DNA of 64,000 bases from Hawksworthiomyces lignivorus. Taxonomy: Eukaryota; Ascomycota; Sordariomycetes; Ophiostomatales; Ophiostomataceae. Under the pieces are notes generated by a model. The model saw only the letters and a list, made by a program, of their open reading frames with translations, did not search any database and was not told the origin of the DNA. The DNA lies in contig NTMA01000036.1 in the NCBI GenBank assembly GCA_002917075.1, positions 186,001 through 250,000 on the forward strand, given 5' to 3'. Positions 47,801 through 57,800 of this stretch are shown here, piece after piece; position 1 is the stretch's first letter; the number at the start of each line of letters is the position of its first letter. A program made the position numbers and the translations under genes.

Positions 47801-48320
47801 CACTGCGGCGCAGAACGACATCGTGCAGGCCGGACGCGGCACGTCGTCGCGCACGGCGTTCTACAAGAAGAACAACCGCTGGACCGAAGGTCTCATCTCG
47901 GCAGCCAAGGCGGTGGCAGCGTCGACCAACACGCTCATCGAGACGGCAGACGGCGTGCTGTCAGGCCGCAACAGCCCTGAGCAGCTGATCGTGGCGTCTA
48001 ACAACGTGGCGGCCAGCACAGCACAACTGGTGGCGGCCAGTCGCGTGCGGGCAGTGGGCGGGCTGGCGAGCCGGACCCAGGAAGCGCTGGAGGTGGCCAG
48101 CAAGTCGGTGGGCGCGGCCTGCCGGTCGCTGGTGCGGCAGGTGCAGGAGCTGCTCAAGCCCGAGTCCGAAGAGGCTGTGGACTACTCGAAGCTGGGCTCG
48201 CACGAGTTCAAGGTGCGCGAGATGGAGCAGCAGGTCGAGATTCTGCAGCTGGAGAACGCGCTGTCGGCCGCGCGGCGGCGGCTGGGCGAGATGCGCAAGA
48301 TCTCTTACCAGGAAGAATAA
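44899..48320 (+). CDS. SLA2: Endocytic adaptor Sla2/End4 (Hip1R family)
   Basis: Cortical actin-patch protein coupling clathrin-coated membrane to actin; 1,035 aa. Exons: 44899-44921, 44993-45133, 45217-45689, 45764-46968 and 47055-48320. The first donor is GTTTGT, with branch site GCTAAC and acceptor TTACAG; the others start GTGCGT, GTATGT and GTAGGG. The ANTH lipid-binding domain (about residues 5-270) includes EETAPKRKHVRSCIVYTW and DEVQTFKALITIHKVLQEGH. A Gln/Glu/Arg-rich coiled coil spans about 320-610. The THATCH/I-LWEQ actin-binding domain fills the last about 230 residues, ending in SAARRRLGEMRKISYQEE. Length matches fungal orthologues. SLA2 is the classic border gene of ascomycete MAT loci, and here the alpha-box gene follows 1.4 kb downstream. 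Confidence 0.95.
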
Positions 48321-49685
48321 GAGGGAGAAGCCTAGCGACGTGCCTATGCTCCTCGTCTCGCTTTGTCCCTATTTTGCTTTTACTGATACGTTCTGGCCTC
48401 CCGTTTACAACTTTACATTAGTGTCTTTCTCTCTCTTTTTTTTTTGCCCTCCCCCAATTTCGTCTTCTCAATTATCCATCTAGTCTGTACATAGCAAAAC
48501 CAGAGGGAGCAAGAATGAAGTTTGTCTCTACGCGCATAAGAAGCACACGTGAAGTATAATGTGAACTGCAAACCGAAGACGCAGTGTTTGCGGCCCTACA
48601 CAATACGCAAACAAAAGACGCAGGAGGAAAGAGGCTGGCGGTGGGCACTTTCCGAAAAAGGAATGAGCAGACTAATAAAAATGAATGTGGAGACTTCGTC
48701 GAGCCATGTCATTTACTTCAATGCTGTAAATCATCAGCACCTGAAGTGATGCGGTCATCGAGGAGCGCCGCGAACAATGTGCTGTGAATATAATCTCATC
48801 GAGAAAGTCAAAATGAAAGCGAGAGTGAATAGAGGAAGTTCATCAAGTGAGGAATGTGGAAAGAATGGCTTCTTGATTCGTGAGGGTAATGCGGCTTTCT
48901 ATTGTTTGCTCTTCAGTCCATTTCCAGCTTTCTCCACTTCCTCGTTTTCTCCACTCCTCACCTTCCTCACTTTGCTCAACTTCCTCACTCTCCTCACTTC
49001 CCTCACCTTCCTCACCTTCTTGAATTACCTCGACTATCTCAGTTTCACCAACCTTCTTGATTATCTTTCTTTTAAGCATTCTTGTTAATAGTTGCTATGG
49101 CAATTAGCACTATTCCACGAATGCTGGCATTGACTATATGAAGGAAGAGATTTCATTGATAGGAAATAAAGTCTTGAAAAAAGTGCAGCTAGCTGTCCCG
49201 CATATCCATTCCCAACTACGCACTCCGTACTGGTGATCTTGCGCTAGCAGCCTTGTTCCTGTTTATATTGCATGCATGCGGAGCTTGTTTCCTCCCTGAT
49301 TTATATTTTCTTACATTTACCGCACGCGTCCAATAGTCCTTGTTCCTCTCCTCTCTGAGCTTCTGCGGTCTTTGTCTTTCCCTTCTCCCCTGTTCTTTCA
49401 TTGAAACCTCCACCGTAGTAGTATCCCAGGCGCTCCTTGCTCACGACTCTCCCTTTGCATTTCTTATTCATTCAGCACAATGTTTCCGGGCGTGCTCTTA
49501 TCCTTTCGTTGCTGGGGTCTAGATTGCCGGCCAATTGAAAAAGGACGCGGGGTCCGCAGCGGCAGCTGTTTGTAAATGATTAGCAAAACACTATGTAAGA
49601 AACAACAAAGGAAAGTGAATGAAGACAAGGGGAAGACAGATGAAAATAGAACAAAGGAGAGGCAATGGATATTTCCATGCATGCT
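48321..49685. other. Spacer between SLA2 and MAT1-1-1
   Basis: A convergent spacer holding the 3' ends of both genes. It includes a low-complexity CTCACTTCC/CTCACCTTC tandem tract at about 48930-49020, which makes a spurious Glu-rich frame on the minus strand. No gene is supported. Confidence 0.6.
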
Positions 49686-51978
49686 TTACACACCCCTCGT
49701 AGCCTCGTCCTCCGTGAACCCCAGCAGGCGGTCCATCGACGCCGGCTGGGTAATGTCTAGCGCTTCTGCTGTTTCCTGTGTGTTGAAAAAATCCGCAATC
49801 ACGGAATCGTGACCGGTACTGTGCATGTTTGGCGCCGCCGTGGCATATCCGTATGTGGCCAGAGCAGCAGTGGCGGCAGTCGCGTGGGCCGCCAGGGATA
49901 TCTCGTGGGCACGCATGCTCGTGTCGTTTGTAGTGCCACTATTGCCAGTAATACAGCTCTTCTGACCTTGTACTAGCTGAGGCTGGAGCTGGTTGCGGTA
50001 TATCTCGCCGAAAATAGGCGGTCGCTGGTGGCGAGCGAGTTGTGCACACATCTCGACCTCGTTCTGATTCAGTGTGTCTAGAAGGTAATGCAAATCATGT
50101 TGTAGGCGGTTGCGCTTTTTAGGTGGCGGCTCGGACGACATAGTGTGAACAGTACTACCGATAGATGTTGAAGCAGTGGCGTATCCGTCCCAGCTATCGC
50201 CGTGTCCGCGTTTTCCAAGGCTGGCTCCTCCATAAGCGCTGACCGGCGCAGTTGATGTGAGATCGACAAAGCGAATGCCGGCATCGCCTGCTAGGTGAGC
50301 GCTACTAACGAAAGATTGGTCAAAAAACTCCATATCTTCGTCATAAGCATTGATGTGGCTAGTCCTCTTGACCATAGCGCTGCTGTTGAACTCGTTGGCA
50401 AAAAGCGTTTTGTTGATGAATGGGTCCTGGCACTGTAATCCTTCGGCGTTCACAACAGTCTCTGCATCGGATACATGCCCAGCGCTTGCTTCATCGTCTT
50501 GTCTAGAAGCTCCTAGAGTAATGTCCTGAAGCCAACACATTTCGGCAGAGTTTACTCCCATTTTGACATAGGTTTCAGAAGGCGTAACAGAGACATTGTT
50601 GCTGATGCCACGGCGTCGGAGGTGGCTTCCTTGATGGATACCTAAGTTGTCACTGGACTGATTGGCAGTGCTGCTAGAAATGATGCTACCGTCAGCCAGT
50701 GATGGCTGGCTGTTGATCACATAGGATTTTCCGCTATTGTGGAAGGCCTGGAGCGGTATCTGCTGCTTGTAGCTTGGCGTGGCCTTGCTCAGAGTGACGT
50801 TATGACCATCGTTAATCCAATTCTGTTTCTTAGTTTGCCAGTCCTCGTTGTCTTGCTCCCGTTCGCCTCGAGAACTCATATAAAACGGCCCTGCCATAGC
50901 GTGTGCCATCGTCGCCATCTCACCGTTAGTCTGCATGGCAACGGCCCTGTCGCCGCCCTCAGGTTGCACATTACAAAAGACGTGGTTTTTCACATGGTCG
51001 GCTTTGTCGACAACGAGCACGTCGAAGTTGAAAGCTCTATCTCTGGAGAATAGCTGGGCTGCTGCTGCAATGGGGTTATGCTTTATTGTGTGTGAAAAGC
51101 CTGAGGTTCCGAACGCGACAGGGAACTCTCCTCTAATGAGCATCTCGTACGCCTTGGAGTACAGCTTCTGAACCAGCCATTGTTTCTGGGCATTCGCAGT
51201 TTTGCTGTTAGAGTCATTCGACGTTTTGCAATCCAGGCAAAGGCCCTGGTCAAACACTGCCTGTAAGAGCTCATGCTCTGCGTAAAGCCCAGCAGCTGCA
51301 TGATCATCCCCGAAGGATGTCTTTTTGGTTGCGTTTCTCCTGGCTTCAGCCGTTACTGTATCCTCGCTCTCCTTAGCAAATGCAAAGGCAGCAACGGAAA
51401 TGTTTTCCTTATTTCTCTCTTTGAATTCTTGGAAAGTTGAACTCTCGATCAAAGATCCAGGGATGCTTGATCCATTTTGTTTGCTTTTCCCACTGGTACT
51501 ATCCCGCACTGACAGTATGTCTGTTGTTCTCGATTTCCATTTAATTGAGTCCGTGTACTTAATTAGACTCAGCTGCCCAGCGTCTCCCTCCAACAAGGCA
51601 AATCCTTGTTCTTTCAAATACACATCGAGTGGAGGGATTCTGAGCACATTACAGGCGTGCTCCAAGAAAGAAGGCAAAGACACTGCATCCTTCCCCAATT
51701 CGGCTCGTAAATAGGAGAACACCTTGGCCATCATCGTCCATTGATTTTTGTAGGGATCAATGTTCCACAACGCTGTCAAGATACCTGATCGTTCTTTTTG
51801 CTGCATGTTAGGAAGCATTTTATTGTAAAATGCTAGTTCAATATTAGTCCAAGTTGAAGAGAAGGAAGTTTGAGGTTCACTCACAACGGAAAGCAATAAA
51901 TGCATTTAGAGGACGTGGATGAGAGACTGTTCCTTCTTTTCCAGTTAAATTCTGGCTGTTAGTTTCTACCAACGGCAT
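49686..51978 (-). CDS. MAT1-1-1: Mating-type alpha-box transcription factor MAT1-1-1
   Basis: Master regulator of the MAT1-1 mating type; 746 aa from two exons, 51978-51885 and 51832-49686. The intron starts GTGAGT, ends ACTAG and splits a Ser codon. After joining, the alpha box is clear at about residues 20-112: HPRPLNAFIAFRSFY, QQKERSGILTALWNIDP, then NQWTMMAKVFSYLRAELGK and a C-terminal helix ending YLKEQGFAL. The intron inside the alpha-box start is at the position usual for this gene. Most Sordariomycete MAT1-1-1 proteins are about 300-450 aa, so the tail of about 630 residues, rich in Ser, Thr, Asn and Ala with no domain that I recognise, is unusually long. Hidden in-frame introns in the tail cannot be excluded. 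Transcription is towards SLA2. Confidence 0.9.
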
Positions 51979-52854
51979 GGCTATTTTTGAAGACCTAGAT
52001 TGATAGATATCTAGTGCAAGAAGACAATAAAGTTGGGAATATGGCAATAAAATGAAAGAGTGCCTTAAGCGTGGAACGATGGAGAAATTTTGATGGGCAA
52101 GTACTTAGACTTCTTGTAAGAAGAAGAAGCGAGGGGAGAGTGGAAGAAGTCGGATTTGTATGAAAATTCTATGAAAGGGAGAGAATGCCGTATATTGTTT
52201 GTTGTACAGACTTACTTTTTCATCTTTTTATCACTTTTCACTTTTTGCAATCTAACTCTAAGCTCGCCTGCCATCATTTCTTTCGCTAAAATAATTACTC
52301 TTTCACCGAAATTTCAATCTGCTCTGTAGCCATTCCTTCCACAATACAACCAAACCCTTACTCAGGAATTATGTATGTCATCTGCTCTTGCTCCTGTATG
52401 TATTCTACCTCTGGAACTGTGCCCGTGGAAATTTCTTCGACTCTGCAACAAAGATGGTCAAGACGTGGAAGATTTGGTATATGCGTAGATCTGCCCTACT
52501 CATTATTAGTACTTAGGAATAAATCATGGAAATTGTTAGCCAGTACTTACAAATTTTCCGGTGACCATGTCTCGCACATCTATACTATATCTCTCTCTCT
52601 AGCTTTAGTTAGAAATAATTATCCCATTTTTTCCTGTGTTTGATGCTTGAGTTATGTTTTGGGAGTAACAACGCTATAGTAATGCTATACCTCAATATTA
52701 ACACGATCTCGAACAGGGTAAGATAGCCCTGTTTCGACAGCGAGCAGTTCATTTTTTTGCTGTCTATATGTTAGATATGTTTTAACCTGGAATTGACGAG
52801 GTACCTACCAAAAGCTCTCGACTAGAAGAGTTCGTCATCTAACATATATAACGA
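51979..52854. promoter_or_regulatory. Spacer upstream of MAT1-1-1, downstream of MAT1-1-2
   Basis: 0.9 kb of AT-rich DNA holding the MAT1-1-1 promoter and the end of the next minus-strand gene. A plus-strand frame of 90 codons (52371-52643) has no features and is not called. Confidence 0.5.
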
Positions 52855-53709
52855 TTAGCTCTTGTAGCTATTGTTTAATGGCATTCCACAACCCACCTTG
52901 GTTGGAGCTTCACTGTGCATGAGCATCTGGGTTGATTCAAGATGTTTCAAGAGTCTCATAGAGGGAGTAGCGTGGTACCATTCGACTTCAAGACGTGTTT
53001 TGGCATTATAAAAACTTCCTGGCGTCATATCGTAGTGGAATTTCCCCCACGAGCTGCCAGGTATGTTCCGACAAGGATGAAAATCACCAGCGGGCTCCCA
53101 ATCCGCATCTTCTTTGCTCCACACCAGAACCTCTCCATCTCGTGTCAACATTATGTCGTGAAATGGCCGAAGTCCGTATTTTTCTCCGGGAGCCACCGCA
53201 TCATGATTAGTATTCATATGCTTCTGAGATTGATTGATGCTGTCCTTCATTTTCTTGTACAACTTTCCTTGCTGGACAATGTATTCTTTGAGTTCATCTA
53301 TGACTGAGAGATCGTTCACGGTCTGGAGCGCCCTAATCATGCCCTCCAATCTAGTGACAATTTCAAGGAGCTGGTCAAGAACAAAAAACGTATTCGAGAG
53401 ACAATTCTGGTATTTCTCTCGAGAACCTAACAAAAATTGAAATGATTTTGCGATGCTTTCCCCCTCTTGGTTATCGTTGAGAGCATCCTGCTGAACGCAT
53501 GTGGATTCAATTTCTTTTCGTATAGAAGAAAGACGTGTTTGATTCATTTCATGGGAGACAGTCTCCTTCAGGATATCTGTAGCAAATGCAGCGACCCTTG
53601 ATTCCTTGCCGTGCCGAATTTCGCAGTCTGAAACGATCTCCCTCGCAACTTGGATAGTACGAGCTGACATTTCGATAAATGTGGCTGCGTCCTGCGACTG
53701 TCCATGCAT
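52855..53709 (-). CDS. MAT1-1-2: Probable MAT1-1-2 protein
   Basis: An uninterrupted frame of 284 codons between the alpha-box and HMG genes, the slot and orientation normally held by MAT1-1-2. The C-terminal part contains GDFHPCRNIPGSSWGKFHY (about residues 215-235), fitting the conserved His-Pro-Gly-Trp pattern described for MAT1-1-2 proteins. The N-terminal 170 residues are helical and charged. There is no signal peptide or known DNA-binding domain. MAT1-1-2 is needed for fruiting-body development in several Sordariomycetes. A good splice acceptor (TTTTATTTTCAG) lies 16 bases before the ATG and the frame stays open back to it, so an upstream coding exon or a leader intron is likely, and the true N-terminus may be longer. 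The family call rests mainly on position plus the HPG-like motif. Confidence 0.65.
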   Translation of the reverse strand: MHGQSQDAATFIEMSARTIQVAREIVSDCEIRHGKESRVAAFATDILKETVSHEMNQTRLSSIRKEIESTCVQQDALNDNQEGESIAKSFQFLLGSREKYQNCLSNTFFVLDQLLEIVTRLEGMIRALQTVNDLSVIDELKEYIVQQGKLYKKMKDSINQSQKHMNTNHDAVAPGEKYGLRPFHDIMLTRDGEVLVWSKEDADWEPAGDFHPCRNIPGSSWGKFHYDMTPGSFYNAKTRLEVEWYHATPSMRLLKHLESTQMLMHSEAPTKVGCGMPLNNSYKS

Positions 53710-54195
53710 TGTTTGATTCCGCTTCCTGAAAATAAAAAGAGAGATAAAATATTAATAAATTGGCACGTAATTTGGAATTAGAGGCCTAGAAAGTTGGCAG
53801 TATGCTTGACAGTAGCAGAAGAAAAACATATGAGTAAGAGCTTGTAGTTCGGTCGGCTTTCATATTAGCATTGTTCCACTTTTTGTTTGTCTTGTAGCAT
53901 CTGTCAATGACATTCTGCAAGCAAACGCAGGTAGGAAATAGTGATATTTGCAGCTTCGATACAAAATTTCTAGAAAGGCCCGAATCATCAAATATCAACT
54001 CAGGACTTTCTTGCCATACGTTCAGGTTCAAATATCTCATATTCTCTACTCTAGTTTGCCGTAATTTCTCACACTATCATCCTGAAGACAGTTCCATTTC
54101 CCTTCACTTCACGGCAGCTCAAATAAGTATTTTAAGAAAATATCGCTTTTCTAACTTCTACAACCTTCTAAACTATCGTTAGGAAAAGAGGCAAG
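53710..54195. promoter_or_regulatory. Divergent spacer between MAT1-1-2 and HMG-box gene
   Basis: Fewer than 500 bases between oppositely oriented MAT genes, so it is the shared promoter region. An 84-codon minus-strand frame (53786-54040) inside could include an upstream MAT1-1-2 exon, but I found no donor with the required phase. It is otherwise AT-rich. Confidence 0.55.
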
Positions 54196-54899
54196 ATGTC
54201 TACTTCAGACGCGCGCCGAATCACTTTCATTGTCAACGATGACGAAAAGAAATTCATCGTCGTCATTCCACAGGAACTTATTAGCATCCATCATCTTAGG
54301 AGAGTGGCTTGCAATTATCAGTATGTCCCCTGGGTGTATTTTCTGGATTGTCTACGACTAATTTCTGTAGATATATGACAGAATCTGATTGTTCTATTAT
54401 ATATGATGCCCATGCAAAATCATATCGGCTTGTGCAGACGCCGGACAGTGTTGCTATTGATACTCGCCGCTTTGATGTTATTGGTCATGCAAAAGGTATG
54501 CTTCTCTCCCAGCTCTATATATGTATTTCTTCTGACCTGTATGCTTTGTAGTCACGGAAGACGAGAAATCTTCACAGCCGCTGATGCCGAAGACTCGCAT
54601 TCCTCGTCCCCCAAATGCGTGGATAATCTATCGCTCTCACAAATCAAAAGATATTCGTCGAAAACTTCCTCATGTCACAGCTGGATATATCTGTAAGTGA
54701 TGAGCTTTTTTGCTTTCCATTTACACTAAAAGTCAGCAAATACTGATTTATACTAGCAACTCTTGTGTCTCAGATGTGGAAACAAGAAAGCCGACAGGTT
54801 CGTCTACAATACAATTCGAAAGCACTGGCTGCTCAGAAACTCCACAAAGAGATGTATCCGAATTACAAATACAATGCGGACGGCAAGAAAAAAAAATGA
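54196..54899 (+). CDS. MAT1-1-3: Mating-type HMG-box transcription factor, best read as MAT1-1-3
   Basis: A DNA-binding protein of 177 aa in four exons: 54196-54320, 54371-54495, 54552-54692 and 54757-54899. Introns start GTATGT, GTATGC and GTAAGT and end TAG, with consistent phases. The HMG box spans about residues 99-170 (RIPRPPNAWIIYRSHKSKD, VSQMWKQESRQVRLQYNSKA, KEMYPNYKYN) and sits at the very C-terminus. The third intron splits a Ser codon inside the box, as is usual for MAT HMG genes. Small size, C-terminal box and position beside MAT1-1-2 favour MAT1-1-3. MAT1-2-1 proteins are usually larger with a more central box. If it were MAT1-2-1 instead, the locus would be of homothallic type. 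A basic tail ends in four Lys. Confidence 0.78.
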
Positions 54900-57800
54900 G
54901 CATTTATACTGCCGAAGTTGTGATTTATTTATTTATTTTTTGCTGCAGCAGAATATGAGCATGGGAGCCTGCTGGATGAGATGCATCAAGAGTGAAAAGA
55001 GACTGCGCGCCATTCTTCTAATCCTAACTTTATTTCGCCCGTCAAGAATTTTTTGGGCAACTCCTACGCTTTGCCTCGCAGTTTTTCTTTCGAATCGAAC
55101 TTTTCTAATGTTTTAATTTTGCCTCCGCTGATTCTATTACCCTTCATTTCAATATTCAACTGGAAAGGTAGTAAATAAACGGTACAAGCTAGGTGCGAGA
55201 AAGAAACTAGGGAGCATAATATCATTATTTCAATGTGGTCCAACTGGAGGGCAGGAATAGATCCGTATGCTTGGAAAGTAAGCCTTTTACTGCAACAGGA
55301 ATGATGCTCAAAAAAAAATTCTGTGTTGATGTAGTTTGTTCTGTGGCAGCGTATGGTAGGCAAACAAGTAAAATTAACCAAGGTATGCAAATGCAGAGGC
55401 AATAATCCTTGTGACTGGCGCCATGCTTAACTTTTTGTCTATCCCTTCCTTCTTCAGATATTTGAATTCTCTAACTTGATATCAATACAAATAATACACT
55501 AGCTTTCGACTCAACCAGGCAAAGACTTCGAAGCAGGTAAACATACTTTCTACAGAATTTCTACTTTTCTCCATCATATTCTATTGGTTATCAGTTCTTC
55601 CCCAGATATCTCTTGCATTTTCTTATTGGTTTTATTTATTGTTCTATCGTTCGTTGTCAACTTAAACTATTCGACCTCAGTACGCTTAACAGTATATAGC
55701 TTGTCTCATCAATCCTTTAATTAAATATGTCAATGTTTCTTGATTTGCTTTTCTAATTCTCTTCGGCCTCACATCCTTGATGTTGATAGTATGCCAATGC
55801 ATTTTCTCCGTTGTTGGTCGCCTAGCTTGTCAGCCCTAGCAATACTGCTGTTGGCTTGCTCCATGTTATTTAACAACACAGCCTTTGGGTGGCTTGTCCC
55901 TTGCTTCTAAACTTCCAACAGGTCCCTGCTCTATTGGAATATTTTATAATTATTCTGAATTTTCCGCGTCACATCGCTTGTCATTAAAAGCAAGTGCCCA
56001 AATTTCTTCAAGCTATTTCCTATTAATGGCATGCCTGTAGTTGTATCCCTTGCCTCACTTTCTTCGACTTCAATGTCTTGGCTTGAACTATTTCAAAGTC
56101 CTTCACTTAACCTTAATCATCTTCTTCTCTTAGTAGCCAATCCAATTATGGCATTTTGTATTTTGTTACACAAATTCTGTTTATCTAATTCATAGTTCGT
56201 ATGTCCAATTGCTAGAACTATTCTATTGACATTTGCAGTCTTGGATTAAGATCTCTGAAATTTTACGGGGACTTTGAGGGGTTCAACTTATATGTGTGAT
56301 TGGATTATCGAAAATGGCTGTTTCCCGAAACATTCCGTGATTTATTCGGTTTTCGTCATCACATCTCGGTTTCCTGTCTTATTGGTGCCTTTACCATCAA
56401 TGCCATATTTCGAATCCCTTTCTCTTCTCCCTTGCAGAACATATTTTATCAATAATATGATGGAGGACAAAGCGATAGGCTACACGTAAGGCTCAGGTCG
56501 AGAGCGATCTTGCATGGTATAGGCATGCCGAAGACTACGGCTGCTTGTATTTTCCTTTTCCTGATATTCCCTCATAGGTTTAGGCAGCAGAAAGTCAGGA
56601 GATAGCAAGCGAAAATTGTAGAATAGAGTCATGCATATTTCTATTACCAATATAAGATTATCTACCTTTATAAGCTAATCGAGAAATTTGGCAAGCTGAC
56701 TCTAGAAGATTACTTCAGGCAGTTCTCCTACAACCTCGTTATCCTATAATTATACTCCTTCCTCGAGCAATTCTTCTTCCATGCCCAGCAAAACCAGATA
56801 AATTTGGAATATAATTATATATGACTGATTAACATTATTTATTTTAGTAGTGGGCTAAGTTCGATCTAAGTTATGGATTCTCCGCGTATATGTAAATACA
56901 AGTAGCCATGAAGTTGTAGTAGCTGGTGTTAAAAACGGGGTTCAAAGCAAACACAAAGATACAAAACTTTGCTTGCGCTTGATATGTAATTGGACGTTGT
57001 CGTTAAGGGAATTAAAGAATTCAAATAATACATTTTGTTGTCTCCATAAAAATAATATAATCAAATGCATTAACGACACAGATATAAAGATATCAATACC
57101 ATGTCATCACCACCTAACATGAAAAAAAAAAAAAAGCTGAATGTCTAACTCCGAGAGTAGAAATGAGAGAATAACTAAGACAATCGAGCAAATAACGAAG
57201 CATCCATACAGATACAAGAAGATAGTAAAGCCACGCAATTAGTTGAGTAGAGCGAAAGAGAAATTAATAGACGAAGGTTGACAAACAGGATTTCAATGCT
57301 CCGCAGAGAAGAGGCGGGAAATAGATCGAGAAAGGGGCTAAACTTTGATTATTAGAGTGTATGCCGCTCTATTAAACACACTGAGGAGCTTCGCATTAAA
57401 GAACCAGAATGAAGCTTGAGGCAGTATTATATCCACTTTTTCGTACTAGCATGTAATATGTCTCCTAGATTATCATTCAGCCATGCGTCAACGGCACACT
57501 CGAAATAATGGCGGAATATGTGCTGAAAAATTTGAGGTTATGTATACTGATTTCTGTCTACTCAGAGATTGGGGATGCCCTCACAGCTCTTAGAAACCGT
57601 CACTGATTTGTCGATCGAGCACTACTAGTAAGACTTGTCTATTGAGAGGGCAAGGTAGTTGGCGGCCGCGTTCACATTGTAGCTGCAGGACAATTTTGCT
57701 TTATTTGGGTTGAGGCAAGAGAACTGAGATAAAGGCATTGGCATTGTTTGCTGGTGGTAGCATTGTGTTTCCCAGACCGTGATTCAGGTCTCGGCACAAG

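Noticed and set aside
48843..49079. Glu-rich minus-strand frame
   Set aside because: Translation of a CTCACTTCC-type low-complexity tract.
56680..56790. Possible retrotransposon remnant
   Set aside because: Only a few protein-like words with stops; no LTR, no RT motif and no second copy seen.
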